In this document: positions 13,597 through 23,992 of the stretch, piece by piece
How the letters are laid out: the number at the start of each line of letters is the position of its first letter
Position numbering within the stretch: the first letter of the stretch is position 1
Assembly (NCBI GenBank): GCA_900074885.1
Contig: FJUW01000058.1
Coordinates: 220,601-284,600 of the forward strand
DNA: 64,000 bases
Origin: Rhynchosporium graminicola
Taxonomy: Eukaryota > Ascomycota > Leotiomycetes > Helotiales > Ploettnerulaceae
Direction: 5' to 3'
Notes under the pieces: generated by a model
The model's database searches: none
What the model saw: the letters and a program-made list of their open reading frames with translations, nothing else
Told to the model about the DNA's origin: nothing
Translations under genes and position numbers: made by a program

Positions 13597-15392
13597 TAGA
13601 CTTTATTATAGATCTACTGCCTTATAAGAGGAGCTCTTTAGGGAGAATCTTCGATAGCTTATTAGTAATTATTAATAAGTATATAAAAGATATTAAATAT
13701 ATACCTTACTTAAAGATAATTAATACGCTAGCTTTAGCTTAGCTGTTTATTAACTATTAGTTTAAGAACTATAGATTACCTGCGGTTATTATTACTAATA
13801 GAGGTTCTATCTTTACTTCCAAGTTCTAATAAGAGGTATACTTCTACCTTCGAATAATAAGAGGTCTTTCGATAGCATTTTACTTATAAACTAATAAGTA
13901 AATAGAATAATAAAACCATACTATAGAAGTATAGCTATAGTATTTCGTATGCTATCTTTAAGACGATTAGATAGACTTATTACTTATAGCGAAGTTCGCG
14001 TATATAAATATATACTATAAGGCTATTAGAATAAGTCTAAATAAAGCTAAGTATAGAATTATACTAGATAGTTACTAGGGTATCGAGGACGATCCCTTAA
14101 GAGGGGAGATATCTACTACTAAAGAAAGAGCAGAAGAAGTAATTAAGAAGCGCTAAGAGCTAGAAAATAGCTAGCGAAGAACTAAAGAAACGTAAGTAAA
14201 GTAGTATAATAAGAACTATCGATTAGTTGAATTTAAAGTAGATTAATAAGTTCTACTCTTAGTAAAGAATATTAAGACTATTCGATCGAGTAAGAAGCTA
14301 GACTACTAATTTCTAAGCTTATTCAAGATTAGCGAAAGAATCAGAAAGTAGATATATCGATTAGAGTTACTTTCTAAGTATAGTCGGCTATATAACGTCT
14401 TCTATATTTTACTATTAGAACCTTACTAGTAAAGGCCCGGCGAACTATCAGAAGTTATATAGCCTGACCTTATTAATAGCGAAGAACTATAGGATATCGA
14501 TTCCTTACTAGACTGAAGAGTAATTAGAGGGAAAGAATAATTCCTAGTAAGATAGAAAGGGTTTACTTTAGCTTATAACTTTTAAGAGCTAAAGGAAAGT
14601 CTCTAGGGACTCTAGAAAGAAATTAAAGCTTTAAAAAATCAAAACGCTAAAGAAAAAGTAGCGAAACGCTAGCGAAGATAAAATAATACTCTTAAAGGGA
14701 TATATACTTTTCTATTTTCTCCTATAAGGTTTTATAGTTTTAAAGGCATATTAGAGATTATGAATCTAGAAAGAGTTCTAAGGGAAAAGGGCTTTATTAT
14801 TTATTCAGATCGCTATTAAAACTAGCTCTCGCCGGATAAACTCCGAAATATCGCTAAAGAAAAGTCTACTTATTAACCCTCTAACTAGTAGTATCTACGA
14901 CCTTATCTGCGACTTCCTCTTTATTAACCTCTAGCTATATATCTAGTGAAGCTACTTATAGAAAGAACTTAATATAAATAATACGGAAGTCCTTCGCTGA
15001 AGATTAGTAGGGAATTCGCTAGAGAGATTTGATTTATATTATACGGAGATTACGAATTTCCTCTAGAAGTATAGTATTTATATTATTAATAGCTATAGTA
15101 ACCTTAGCTATAGCGCGCAGCGTATATCCAGATGCTTTAGCGATCGCTGACGTAATACTAGAGGATAGCTCGGTATTAGAATTAATAACTAGCTTCTAAG
15201 GAGATTTAATAGCTATAGTATTACTAACTTTGGAAGTATAATTAGCTTGCTTCTTCTCTATATTAAAGCGTGCCTAAGTAATCTTTAATACTTCTTCGGA
15301 AATCTCGCCTATTACTACTTTTAAAGCTATATATTGTAGTTAGCTAAGAATACCTATTAAGATAGCTAGAATCTCGCTAGTTATTAGCTAAG
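13597..15392 (+). mobile_element. Element D, integrase and chromodomain part
   Basis: Plus-strand translation gives a Ty3/gypsy integrase core with a TNRGSIF segment (about 13,640-14,100), the integrase C-terminal module, and a chromodomain-like segment containing FLVRWKGF (about 14,480-14,640), with scattered stops. The 5' part of pol is missing, so the piece starts in mid-integrase directly after the LTR of element C. On the right it is cut by element E, whose CTAAG target duplication proves that E inserted here. A coiled, charged tail follows the chromodomain. Confidence 0.7.
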
Positions 15393-15627
15393 TGTGACGC
15401 TTGCTCTAGAAAGGTCTCAAAACTACCTGAGTAATAAGACCTCATATTACTATGAATATAAAGTAGTAAGAATCACTTAAGAATCTATAACTAAGGAGTG
15501 AAGAAGTAGAGAGAGAAGGGAAGTATATATATAAAAAGGGGCCCCTAAACTCTACTCGTGTAATCTCGCTTAGTAGTAAGTGTTTCTACTAATAGGGAGA
15601 AACCTCTAAACCTAACTAGTTGTTATA
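15393..15627 (-). repeat. 3' LTR of element E
   Basis: 235 bp, TGTGACGC at the left end, matching 21249-21483. It differs from its partner by transitions such as GTTGTTATA for GTCGTCACA. It is followed by a C-rich tract that is the polypurine tract of the minus strand. Confidence 0.85.
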
Positions 15628-16233
15628 CTACTCCCCCCTCCGAAAAAAGCTCGCCCTCGAGCGTTAGTCTATCTCCTTATTACTATTAAGGTAGTTATAA
15701 TTATTAATTCTATCGTAGAAAGCTTTTAGCTAATTAGGTAGTCTAGCAGGAGGTCTAGCTTACGTTAGGTTATTAAGGTGGAATTATTATAGCTTAGCGG
15801 GAGCGTATTTAACGTCTATAGCGTTATACTATATGAGATCGACGTCTTAATTTAACTAGGAAACTCGATATAAGAGGCTATTACGCTACTTACGGCATAT
15901 AAGTATATCTTCGATCTCCTATTTATCGTTACTAGTAATATTAATAAGTAGTAGCAGTAGTAAGGTTTATCTTAGTAAGGGGTCGTTTAGATACTTCTAT
16001 AGCTTAGCAGTAGGGAATACGTTATATACTTTTATACTAGTAGGGAGCTCTAAGCGATAAGAGCTTCTGACCTTTTTAATTATATAGAAGGGTCTGTTAG
16101 TTAGGAAGTCGAGTTTTTTACTAGGTCGAGTACTTATAAAGTAGCGTATATCTAGCTAGATAAGGTCGTCTATAGTAAAGTCGACTTTATAGCGTAAGCG
16201 ATTATAGGATTAGGATATCTTAGCTTATATACN

Positions 16234-17689
16234 AATATCTTAGTAGTAGAGATTCTAGCTAGCGTTTTATCGATTAATAGTAGTAGATATTAATCCTTCC
16301 TCGTAAGGTTATTAAGTGCGCGAAAGTCGATATAGAATCTTAGATTTCTATTAGCTTTCTTAATAAAAAGAATAGGTATAGCGTATAGTACTTAAGAAGG
16401 TTCAATAAAACCTTTAGCTAAGTTATTAGTAATATACGCCTTAACGACTTCAAGTTCTTCAGCTAATATCTTATATAAGAGGGAGTATTTAAGGTTCTTC
16501 TTAGCCCTTTCCTCAAGCTTAATTCGGTAATCGTATAAGCGATAAGGAGGGAGAATATTACTAGCTTCCTTAGAAAAGACGTATACCTACTAGCTATACT
16601 CGTAAGAGATCTATAGTTCTAAATCTAATTCGCTTAAGCTAATAGTAAATTACTAAGCGATTTTATAACGTTCCGTAAGGTTGATAGTTAAAGATACGAT
16701 AATAATATCGCGTTACTAAACTGCGATTCGGTCGTTAAGAAGCTTATCTATCTCGTGAAAGGTAATAGAGAAGATCTTATTATTAGAAAACTTCTAGCGT
16801 TTATATAAGAGATAGAAGGCTAAGCTACTAATTGCGTAAATCTCTAGCGCAGGAGGCTCTAGAAGAGGTCTGAGTATACGAGGTGATCTTTATCGCTTCC
16901 GAAATGTTATAATAGCTGTTTTTATACTTTAAGTAGCTTCTATTAAGTCGCGAGACAGTATTCCGAGTAACTATTAGTCTATAATATGAATTATATAAGC
17001 GTAGTCTTATACGTAGGTCTTTAACGTAGAGACTTCTAATTAAAGTTAAAGTAGAGATTTACGCGGGATATAAGCGATAACGTTACTGAATTATATGCAC
17101 TTCGGCTATATATTAGTAGTCTCTCTAGAGTATAAAGACCTCTCTTTACTATTCTGTTCTCGTTCTTTAGATAATAAATACTTAGGCTTATCGTATCTAT
17201 AATAAGTAATATGAACGCCGGAGAAATAGTCCTAACTAATCGGCAGTAGTAATAGAGAGTTAGTTACTTATAGAATACTCTCTAGGGGAGAGTTTTAGAT
17301 ATTTTTATAGCTATAAGTCTCCCTAGAAGTGCGCTTCCGAGCTAGTAATAGTTATTTAATAATAGAAATAGAGTTAATAATAGCTCGAATATTAATAAGA
17401 GAGTTAGTTACGCTTTATTATTCCTCGTACGCTTCCTAGAACTAATTAAGGCGTTCGTTTCGTTCGTTAGCGTCGTATTAGTAGCGCTAGTAAGTATAGT
17501 ATTTATATAAGTCCTTGATCTCGATCGGAGAGCTATAAATATTACTAGGAGGAGTATATAGTAGCTAAATAATCTATCGTTTAGAGGTATCTAAGAGTAC
17601 TTAATATTCCGAAAGCCAGGTCCTTCCGAGTATAATACTATAGTTTCCGAGAGTAGTAATAAGAAAGGGGGTAAATACCTGAACGCGAC
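16234..17689. repeat. 1,456-bp direct repeat, copy 1, bounded by single Ns
   Basis: Same as 17788-19243 at an offset of 1,554 bases, with only a few C/T or G/A differences seen (for example near 16865-16885). A single N stands immediately before it (16233) and immediately after it (17690). It covers reverse transcriptase sequence of element E. Single Ns at both ends suggest that a separate contig was joined here, so this may be an assembly insertion of another copy rather than a true duplication. Confidence 0.85.
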
Positions 17690-17787
17690 NCTTATATATA
17701 TTATAACAGGTCCGGAAGGTCGTATACTCTTCAGAGGCTAGATCTATTCGAATTCGGTAGAACGCCTAGCGAATATCTAGTTTAGTA

Positions 17788-19243
17788 AATATCTTAGTAG
17801 TAGAGATTCTAGCTAGCGTTTTATCGATTAATAGTAGTAGATATTAATCCTTCCTCGTAAGGTTATTAAGTGCGCGAAAGTCGATATAGAATCTTAGATT
17901 TCTATTAGCTTTCTTAATAAAAAGAATAGGTATAGCGTATAGTACTTAAGAAGGTTCAATAAAACCTTTAGCTAAGTTATTAGTAATATACGCCTTAACG
18001 ACTTCAAGTTCTTCAGCTAATATCTTATATAAGAGGGAGTATTTAAGGTTCTTCTTAGCCCTTTCCTCAAGCTTAATTCGGTAATCGTATAAGCGATAAG
18101 GAGGGAGAATATTACTAGCTTCCTTAGAAAAGACGTATACCTACTAGCTATACTCGTAAGAGATCTATAGTTCTAAATCTAATTCGCTTAAGCTAATAGT
18201 AAATTACTAAGCGATTTTATAACGTTCCGTAAGGTTGATAGTTAAAGATACGATAATAATATCGCGTTACTAAACTGCGATTCGGTCGTTAAGAAGCTTA
18301 TCTATCTCGTGAAAGGTAATAGAGAAGATCTTATTATTAGAAAACTTCTAGCGTTTATATAAGAGATAGAAGGCTAAGCTACTAATTGCGTAAATCTCTA
18401 GCGCAGGAGGCTCTAGAAGAGGTCTAAGTATATAAGGTGATCTTTATCGCTTCCGAAATGTTATAATAGCTGTTTTTATACTTTAAGTAGCTTCTATTAA
18501 GTCGCGAGACAGTATTCCGAGTAACTATTAGTCTATAATATGAATTATATAAGCGTAGTCTTATACGTAGGTCTTTAACGTAGAGACTTCTAATTAAAGT
18601 TAAAGTAGAGATTTACGCGGGATATAAGCGATAACGTTACTGAATTATATGCACTTCGGCTATATATTAGTAGTCTCTCTAGAGTATAAAGACCTCTCTT
18701 TACTATTCTGTTCTCGTTCTTTAGATAATAAATACTTAGGCTTATCGTATCTATAATAAGTAATATGAACGCCGGAGAAATAGTCCTAACTAATCGGCAG
18801 TAGTAATAGAGAGTTAGTTACTTATAGAATACTCTCTAGGGGAGAGTTTTAGATATTTTTATAGCTATAAGTCTCCCTAGAAGTGCGCTTCCGAGCTAGT
18901 AATAGTTATTTAATAATAGAAATAGAGTTAATAATAGCTCGAATATTAATAAGAGAGTTAGTTACGCTTTATTATTCCTCGTACGCTTCCTAGAACTAAT
19001 TAAGGCGTTCGTTTCGTTCGTTAGCGTCGTATTAGTAGCGCTAGTAAGTATAGTATTTATATAAGTCCTTGATCTCGATCGGAGAGCTATAAATATTACT
19101 AGGAGGAGTATATAGTAGCTAAATAATCTATCGTTTAGAGGTATCTAAGAGTACTTAATATTCCGAAAGCCAGGTCCTTCCGAGTATAATACTATAGTTT
19201 CCGAGAGTAGTAATAAGAAAGGGGGTAAATACCTGAACGCGAC
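17788..19243. repeat. 1,456-bp direct repeat, copy 2
   Basis: Second copy of 16234-17689. This one runs on without an N into the rest of element E on both sides, so it is likelier to be the native segment. Confidence 0.85.
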
Positions 19244-20684
19244 GATCTACTATTAAATTGAGTATCGTATAGTAACTAATAGTACTATTATTAACGCTAT
19301 TAAAGCCTTTAATAGGAATTACGTTTAGTAGAGAGTGAATTAAAAGTTTTAAGAAGAAGGAAAAGGATTTAAGAAAAGAATAATTAATAAAATAGTATCT
19401 ATTAGCTCTAGAATCGAGAAGTGCGAGTAGCTTATATAAGAGTCTATTCTTAGTAAGAGTAGTACGTATAGTGAATAATTAACTACTAAGAAGCTTCGTA
19501 AGGTCAAGATATCGTATATCTTATATACTACCTAGAAAGGAGTCTTTCCCTAGGCGTAGTCTTTTACTAGCGGTTTAATATACTCTTAGGCGTTATTATA
19601 CGTTTCTTTGTTATTATTATCTTCTAGCTCGCTATTAATATCGTTATTAGTATTAATTGCGTTAATTCGATATAGAGTATTAGGTCGAGCTAATAACGAG
19701 CGTGAGTATAAGGTAAGCGTAAAGTAACGAGAAGTATTCGCTAGCGATTATATACGAGGCGTATCGTTTCGTGTAGAGTATAGTGCTTATTTACTAGTCG
19801 CACTAGTGTTCTCGGGCGTAAGAAGACTAATTTGCAGATAAGAAGAGGAGTTAGTACTACAGCGCTAGAAGGAGGTATTTATAGGGCGTTCCCGAGTCGC
19901 GCTAGCTTTAGCTGAAGACTCGGAATAATAAGTCTTTTTAATAAATTAACTTTAGTCTTTAGCTTATATAGCCTTAACGTATTCTTCTAGTATCCTTAAT
20001 GTTTAGTACTATTAGAAGAGCTATTTCCGTAGCTATACAGGTAACTTCTCCTATAAGTCTATTTTTAGAGTCGATTAATCGTTTACTCTAGCTTTACGAG
20101 CTAGTGTATGAAACTCGTAGTAGAATATCCAGAAGGTCTACTTATAATCTATCTTTAGCGCAGAGTAGCTAGCTCTTATAGTTTATTAGTCATATAGATT
20201 AGATAAGAAAGAGATAAGTTGAGTGATTATATCGAGTAAATCGATTATACTACCTTTTTCGTTATATTCTAGTTCTAAGAATAAGAGTTCTAGGTAAGTT
20301 CTAGCTATTCTTTCCGTTTAGTTAAGTAACTAATCTTTATAGTGATCTTCGTTAATAAAGTAGCTAGAGTAGCGCCGGAGGGCGTTACGTATCTACACTT
20401 CCTAGAGTTTTAGAGAGTAGTCGATTCTATTAGAGAGCTTATTTAGAAGGTTCGGTATCTTCTCTATACGCGTAGCGTATAATATTAACGATATTCCTCT
20501 AGTAGATTATTCTCGACGACGATTATTAAGCATAAGAGTAGCGTTATCTTCTTTAATTAATAGTAGTAGTATTATACGCGATTAAATGTTATTAAATAAT
20601 ATAGACTTAGTAGAGCGCTAGGTAGTTAACTAGCGTAGTTCTAGGAACTCGTCTTATAACTAGCGTAGTTCTATAGATAAGTTA

Positions 20685-21158
20685 NNNNNNNNNNNNNNNN
20701 NNNNNNNNNNNNNNNNNNNNNNNNNNNNNNNNNNNNNNNNNNNNNNNNNNNNNNNNNNNNNNNNNNNNNNNNNNNNNNNNNNNNNNNNNNNNNNNNNNNN
20801 NNNNNNNNNNNNNNNNNNNNNNNNNNNNNNNNNNNNNNNNNNNNNNNNNNNNNNNNNNNNNNNNNNNNNNNNNNNNNNNNNNNNNNNNNNNNNNNNNNNN
20901 NNNNNNNNNNNNNNNNNNNNNNNNNNNNNNNNNNNNNNNNNNNNNNNNNNNNNNNNNNNNNNNNNNNNNNNNNNNNNNNNNNNNNNNNNNNNNNNNNNNN
21001 NNNNNNNNNNNNNNNNNNNNNNNNNNNNNNNNNNNNNNNNNNNNNNNNNNNNNNNNNNNNNNNNNNNNNNNNNNNNNNNNNNNNNNNNNNNNNNNNNNNN
21101 NNNNNNNNNNNNNNNNNNNNNNNNNNNNNNNNNNNNNNNNNNNNNNNNNNNNNNNNNN
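20685..21158. other. Assembly gap (474 N)
   Basis: Run of N inside element E, close to its 5' LTR, in the expected gag region. The gap length may be an estimate. Confidence 1.
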
Positions 21159-21248
21159 TCTCCTGCGTTTAGTAGCTCTAGGTATAGAGGTATAATATAA
21201 GTAGATATTTACTATCTTCCTAGATATAAGTAAAAGAGTTATAGATAA

Positions 21249-21483
21249 TATGACGCTTACTCTAGAAAGGTCTTAAAACTACCTAAGTAATAAGACCTTA
21301 TATTACTATGAATATGAAGTAGTAAGAATCACTTAAGAATCTATAACTAAGGAGTAAAGAAGTAGAGAGAGAAGGGAAGTATATATATGAAAAGGGGCCC
21401 CTAAACTCTACTCGTGTAATCTCGCTTAGCAGTAAGTGTTTCTACTAATAGGGAGAAACCTCCAAACCTGACCAGTCGTCACA
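21249..21483 (-). repeat. 5' LTR of element E
   Basis: 235 bp, partner of 15393-15627. The right end GTCGTCACA is canonical; the left end reads TATGACGC. It is followed by CTAAG, the target duplication. Confidence 0.85.
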
Positions 21484-22215
21484 CTAAGTATTCGCTAGAG
21501 AGAAGAAATTTATACTTATATCTTCGTAAGATTTACCCTTCTTAATATAGTCTACATAGTTACTAGTAATAGAGTTAGAAGCTAAAGTGCACTTTAACTT
21601 AAGGAATAAAGTATACTCGCTGGCGTATCGTAAGTAAGTCTCCGGATAGACTATATCCTCGTTTACCTTAGTACGAGCCTTCGACTTTATCTGCGTATTC
21701 TTCTAACTAGTATAAAGAGCCTTATTATAATAGATAGAAGGACTACTATCCTAGCTTAACTCTCCTTTAGTTTCCTTATTATCGTCTTTAGCTCGCTAGC
21801 GCTTAGTCGATAACTCGCTAGCGATTACGGGTTTTCTCTTATTAATAAGAGTAAAAGTATTAGTAGAAGGAAAAGTATCTTTAAGCGAACTACTAGTAGT
21901 ACGCTTACGAGGGTTCTTTCTAGGTACTAGAAAGTTAAGTTAGTATTACTTAATACCTTATATTTATAACTTACGTATAGTTACTATTATTATTATTAGT
22001 TATTTAAAGAGAGAAAGAAGAGAGAAAGTTAAGAGTTATATAGCGGAGTTACTTAGCGCTATACCCCGTATTCTAGCTTTACTAATAATAAAGAAGAATC
22101 AGAATAAAAATGAATCCTGAAAGGAATACCTCGCCGGCGTCTCGCTGAAGTATCGCTAGCTAGAGTATTTTAATACTTTTACTTCTAGGATAGAAGTATT
22201 TAAGAGGGGAGATAT
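21484..22215 (+). mobile_element. Element D, 3' internal part
   Basis: Resumes after element E and runs to a purine tract (about 22201-22214) directly before the 3' LTR. No protein domain was recognised; the sequence is charged and low in complexity. Confidence 0.55.
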
Positions 22216-22397
22216 TATAATAGGTCTATGCGCTTAGTGCCTCTTACTCTTATATTTCAGAATTAGAGAGGAAGGAAGAACCTTCTCTTCTTAGTAATTA
22301 GTTTCTATATTAACTAGATTATTACTAGCGAACCTCTAGCGACTATTCTACTATTCTATTATGCCTATTTACCTCAGCGTACTAAGTGATCATTACA
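22216..22397 (+). repeat. 182-bp LTR, right copy (element D 3' LTR)
   Basis: 182 bp, ends in GATCATTACA, and matches 2739-2920. The preceding AAGAGGGGAGA tract gives plus orientation. On the right it abuts LINE RNase H sequence, so this element inserted into a LINE. Confidence 0.75.
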
Positions 22398-23481
22398 CTT
22401 TGCATTCGCCCCGTAATACGATATTAAGTAGTTACTAAGCTATATCGGAATCGAAGGAAACGAGGCAGCAGATAAAGAGGCAGATAATAGAGCTTTTATA
22501 CTCGTGCTTACGAGCCGCCTAGAATCGAAACTTATTATCTCTAGAATTAGATTCATTAATAAGAAGCTTATTAAGAACGCTCGCTTAAACTAATAGATAA
22601 GCGCTTACTAAAGCCTCTCTTAGTAATATAAGAGCTTCTTCTTATAGTATAAGAGTAAGAAATATAAAGAACTCTCTCTACTAAGAGCTATACTTCAGCG
22701 ACTAGTCGTAATATAAACGAGCTATAGCGATTTTATCTAGTATTATAAGACATTTCGTCACGAGGACGCTAAGCTTATATATAAATATAATAAAGATAAG
22801 TTAGCTATATATCTAGTATATTATAAGCTATTATACTAACGCCTCGGCTGCTAGCTAAAAGAAATAAAGCTAGATCTCCTCTTATAAGGAAAGAAAGAGA
22901 CTCTAGCGTACTTGCGAAAGCTCTACTTATACTTATAGAACTTTATATCTTTTCTTAGTATTATAGAGTTTTACTTTAGTTATTATATATACTAATCTTA
23001 GCGAGCGCTGATTCTATCTTCGGGGCCGAGAGCTATTAGAAGCGTATATATTCGTAGTACGATACGCTCCCGAGGAAACTTTAGCTTCTTTTATCTTTTA
23101 GTTTCGAAATTCAGATATATCTACTCTTCTTTCTTTCTTTTATTAATAGTTAGCTATACTAACTAACGCACGATTATATTTATATAGTTATTTATTCTCT
23201 TCGGAGAACTACTTTAATATTATATATCTAAAGGTTATATACTCTCTTTAGGTCTCGACTTATATACGCTTATTAAGGCTAGAGCTCGTTTCGTATAAAG
23301 AGAACTAGGTTATTTATTATAAGGCTTTCTTTTAGCTATACGCTCTAAAACGTATATATAATCTTTATTTAGTTAAGTTCTACACTTATAATTTTTCTAT
23401 TACTTAATACGTCTTTCATACCCCTAGGGGGGTCACTAGGACGCGGCCTTATGTCGTTATCTATCAGACGATAAAATAATA

Positions 23482-23530
<49 letters not shown>

Positions 23531-23532
23531 TA
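22398..23532 (+). mobile_element. LINE 3' end (RNase H, zinc-knuckle tail, A/T repeat)
   Basis: The plus strand begins in a LINE RNase H domain (GIEGNEAADKEAD at about 22450-22490). A conserved fungal LINE C-terminal domain follows at about 22,700-22,850 (YSDF, FRHEDAKL; the knuckle Cys positions read as Tyr), then a 3' untranslated part and a TAA repeat at the end. The 5' part, including reverse transcriptase, is absent; the left edge is the LTR of element D. This resembles the Tad-like LINE group of ascomycetes, judged from domain order. Confidence 0.75.
23471..23532. repeat. (TAA)n/(TTA)n simple repeat at LINE end
   Basis: About 40 bases of AAT/TAA units followed by about 18 bases of TTA units, so the tract forms an imperfect hairpin. 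It is placed exactly where a LINE 3' tail is expected. Confidence 0.85.
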
Positions 23533-23992
23533 AATTATATAATTTAGATATAATAATATATACGATTTCGTTTTTAATTATTATTTCATTATTATCTTTT
23601 TAAATATATAAATCGCTTAATAAAGACTTATATATCTATATATATATCTTATATTATAAGAATAGCGTCTTCTCTATTCCTTTAGTATATAAAACCAATA
23701 TATATAAACTAATTAGATAGAATAATAAGATTAGATAAACTCTTACTTTTCAATATTAGAAAAGGATTCTCTTTTCTAAAGACGAAATCATGTTAAGGCG
23801 AAATAACTCAAAATGAAGTAGTACGATCGAAGGGATCCGCAGGGCAAAGAGACCCTTTTACTCGGCCCTAATATTCAACCCCTCAAGCAATATGTCTATT
23901 GCTATAACAAAAAACAAGTTTCCGGGTTGGACGTAATTAGAGCTGAACGCGAACCAGACTAGGAGTCTCTATTTTGCACCCTATCCAATACC
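23533..23992. other. Transition from AT-rich block to genes
   Basis: The first 250 bases are AT-rich without a recognisable element. From about 23,790 composition is normal, and this part is the 3' flank of the minus-strand peptidase gene. No gene seen. Confidence 0.6.

Larger units (their letters stand above)
15393..21483 (-). mobile_element. Ty3/gypsy element E (minus strand) with CTAAG target duplication
   Basis: Bounded by 235-bp LTRs at 15393-15627 and 21249-21483, with a perfect 5-bp duplication CTAAG at 15388-15392 and 21484-21488. The polypurine tract is on the minus strand just inside the left LTR (15630-15643). The minus strand shows a gypsy reverse transcriptase start (segments like LPPYRLYDY and FIKKANRNLRFY, about 16.3-16.6 kb and again about 17.85-18.15 kb). 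Stops are frequent. It contains an internal 1,456-bp duplication and a 474-base N gap, so its true length is not known. Confidence 0.85.
1..23780. other. AT-rich, RIP-like transposon block
   Basis: Base composition is strongly AT-biased, with TA, TAG and CTA words everywhere and stop codons in all frames. Translated retrotransposon motifs show stops where Trp or Gln is expected, and Tyr where Cys is expected. This is what C-to-T change at CpA sites on both strands would give (RIP in ascomycetes). The block is filled by nested Ty3/gypsy elements and ends in a LINE. No intact host gene is visible. The change to normal composition is abrupt at about 23.8 kb. Confidence 0.9.

Noticed and set aside
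23471..23532. TAA/TTA repeat as telomere or CRISPR-like array
   Set aside because: Three-base simple repeat at a LINE 3' end; no spacers and no telomeric unit.
1..23780. AT-rich block as mitochondrial or centromeric DNA
   Set aside because: Clear LTR elements with target duplications and gypsy/LINE motifs explain it; no mitochondrial genes. A centromere cannot be excluded but has no sequence support here.
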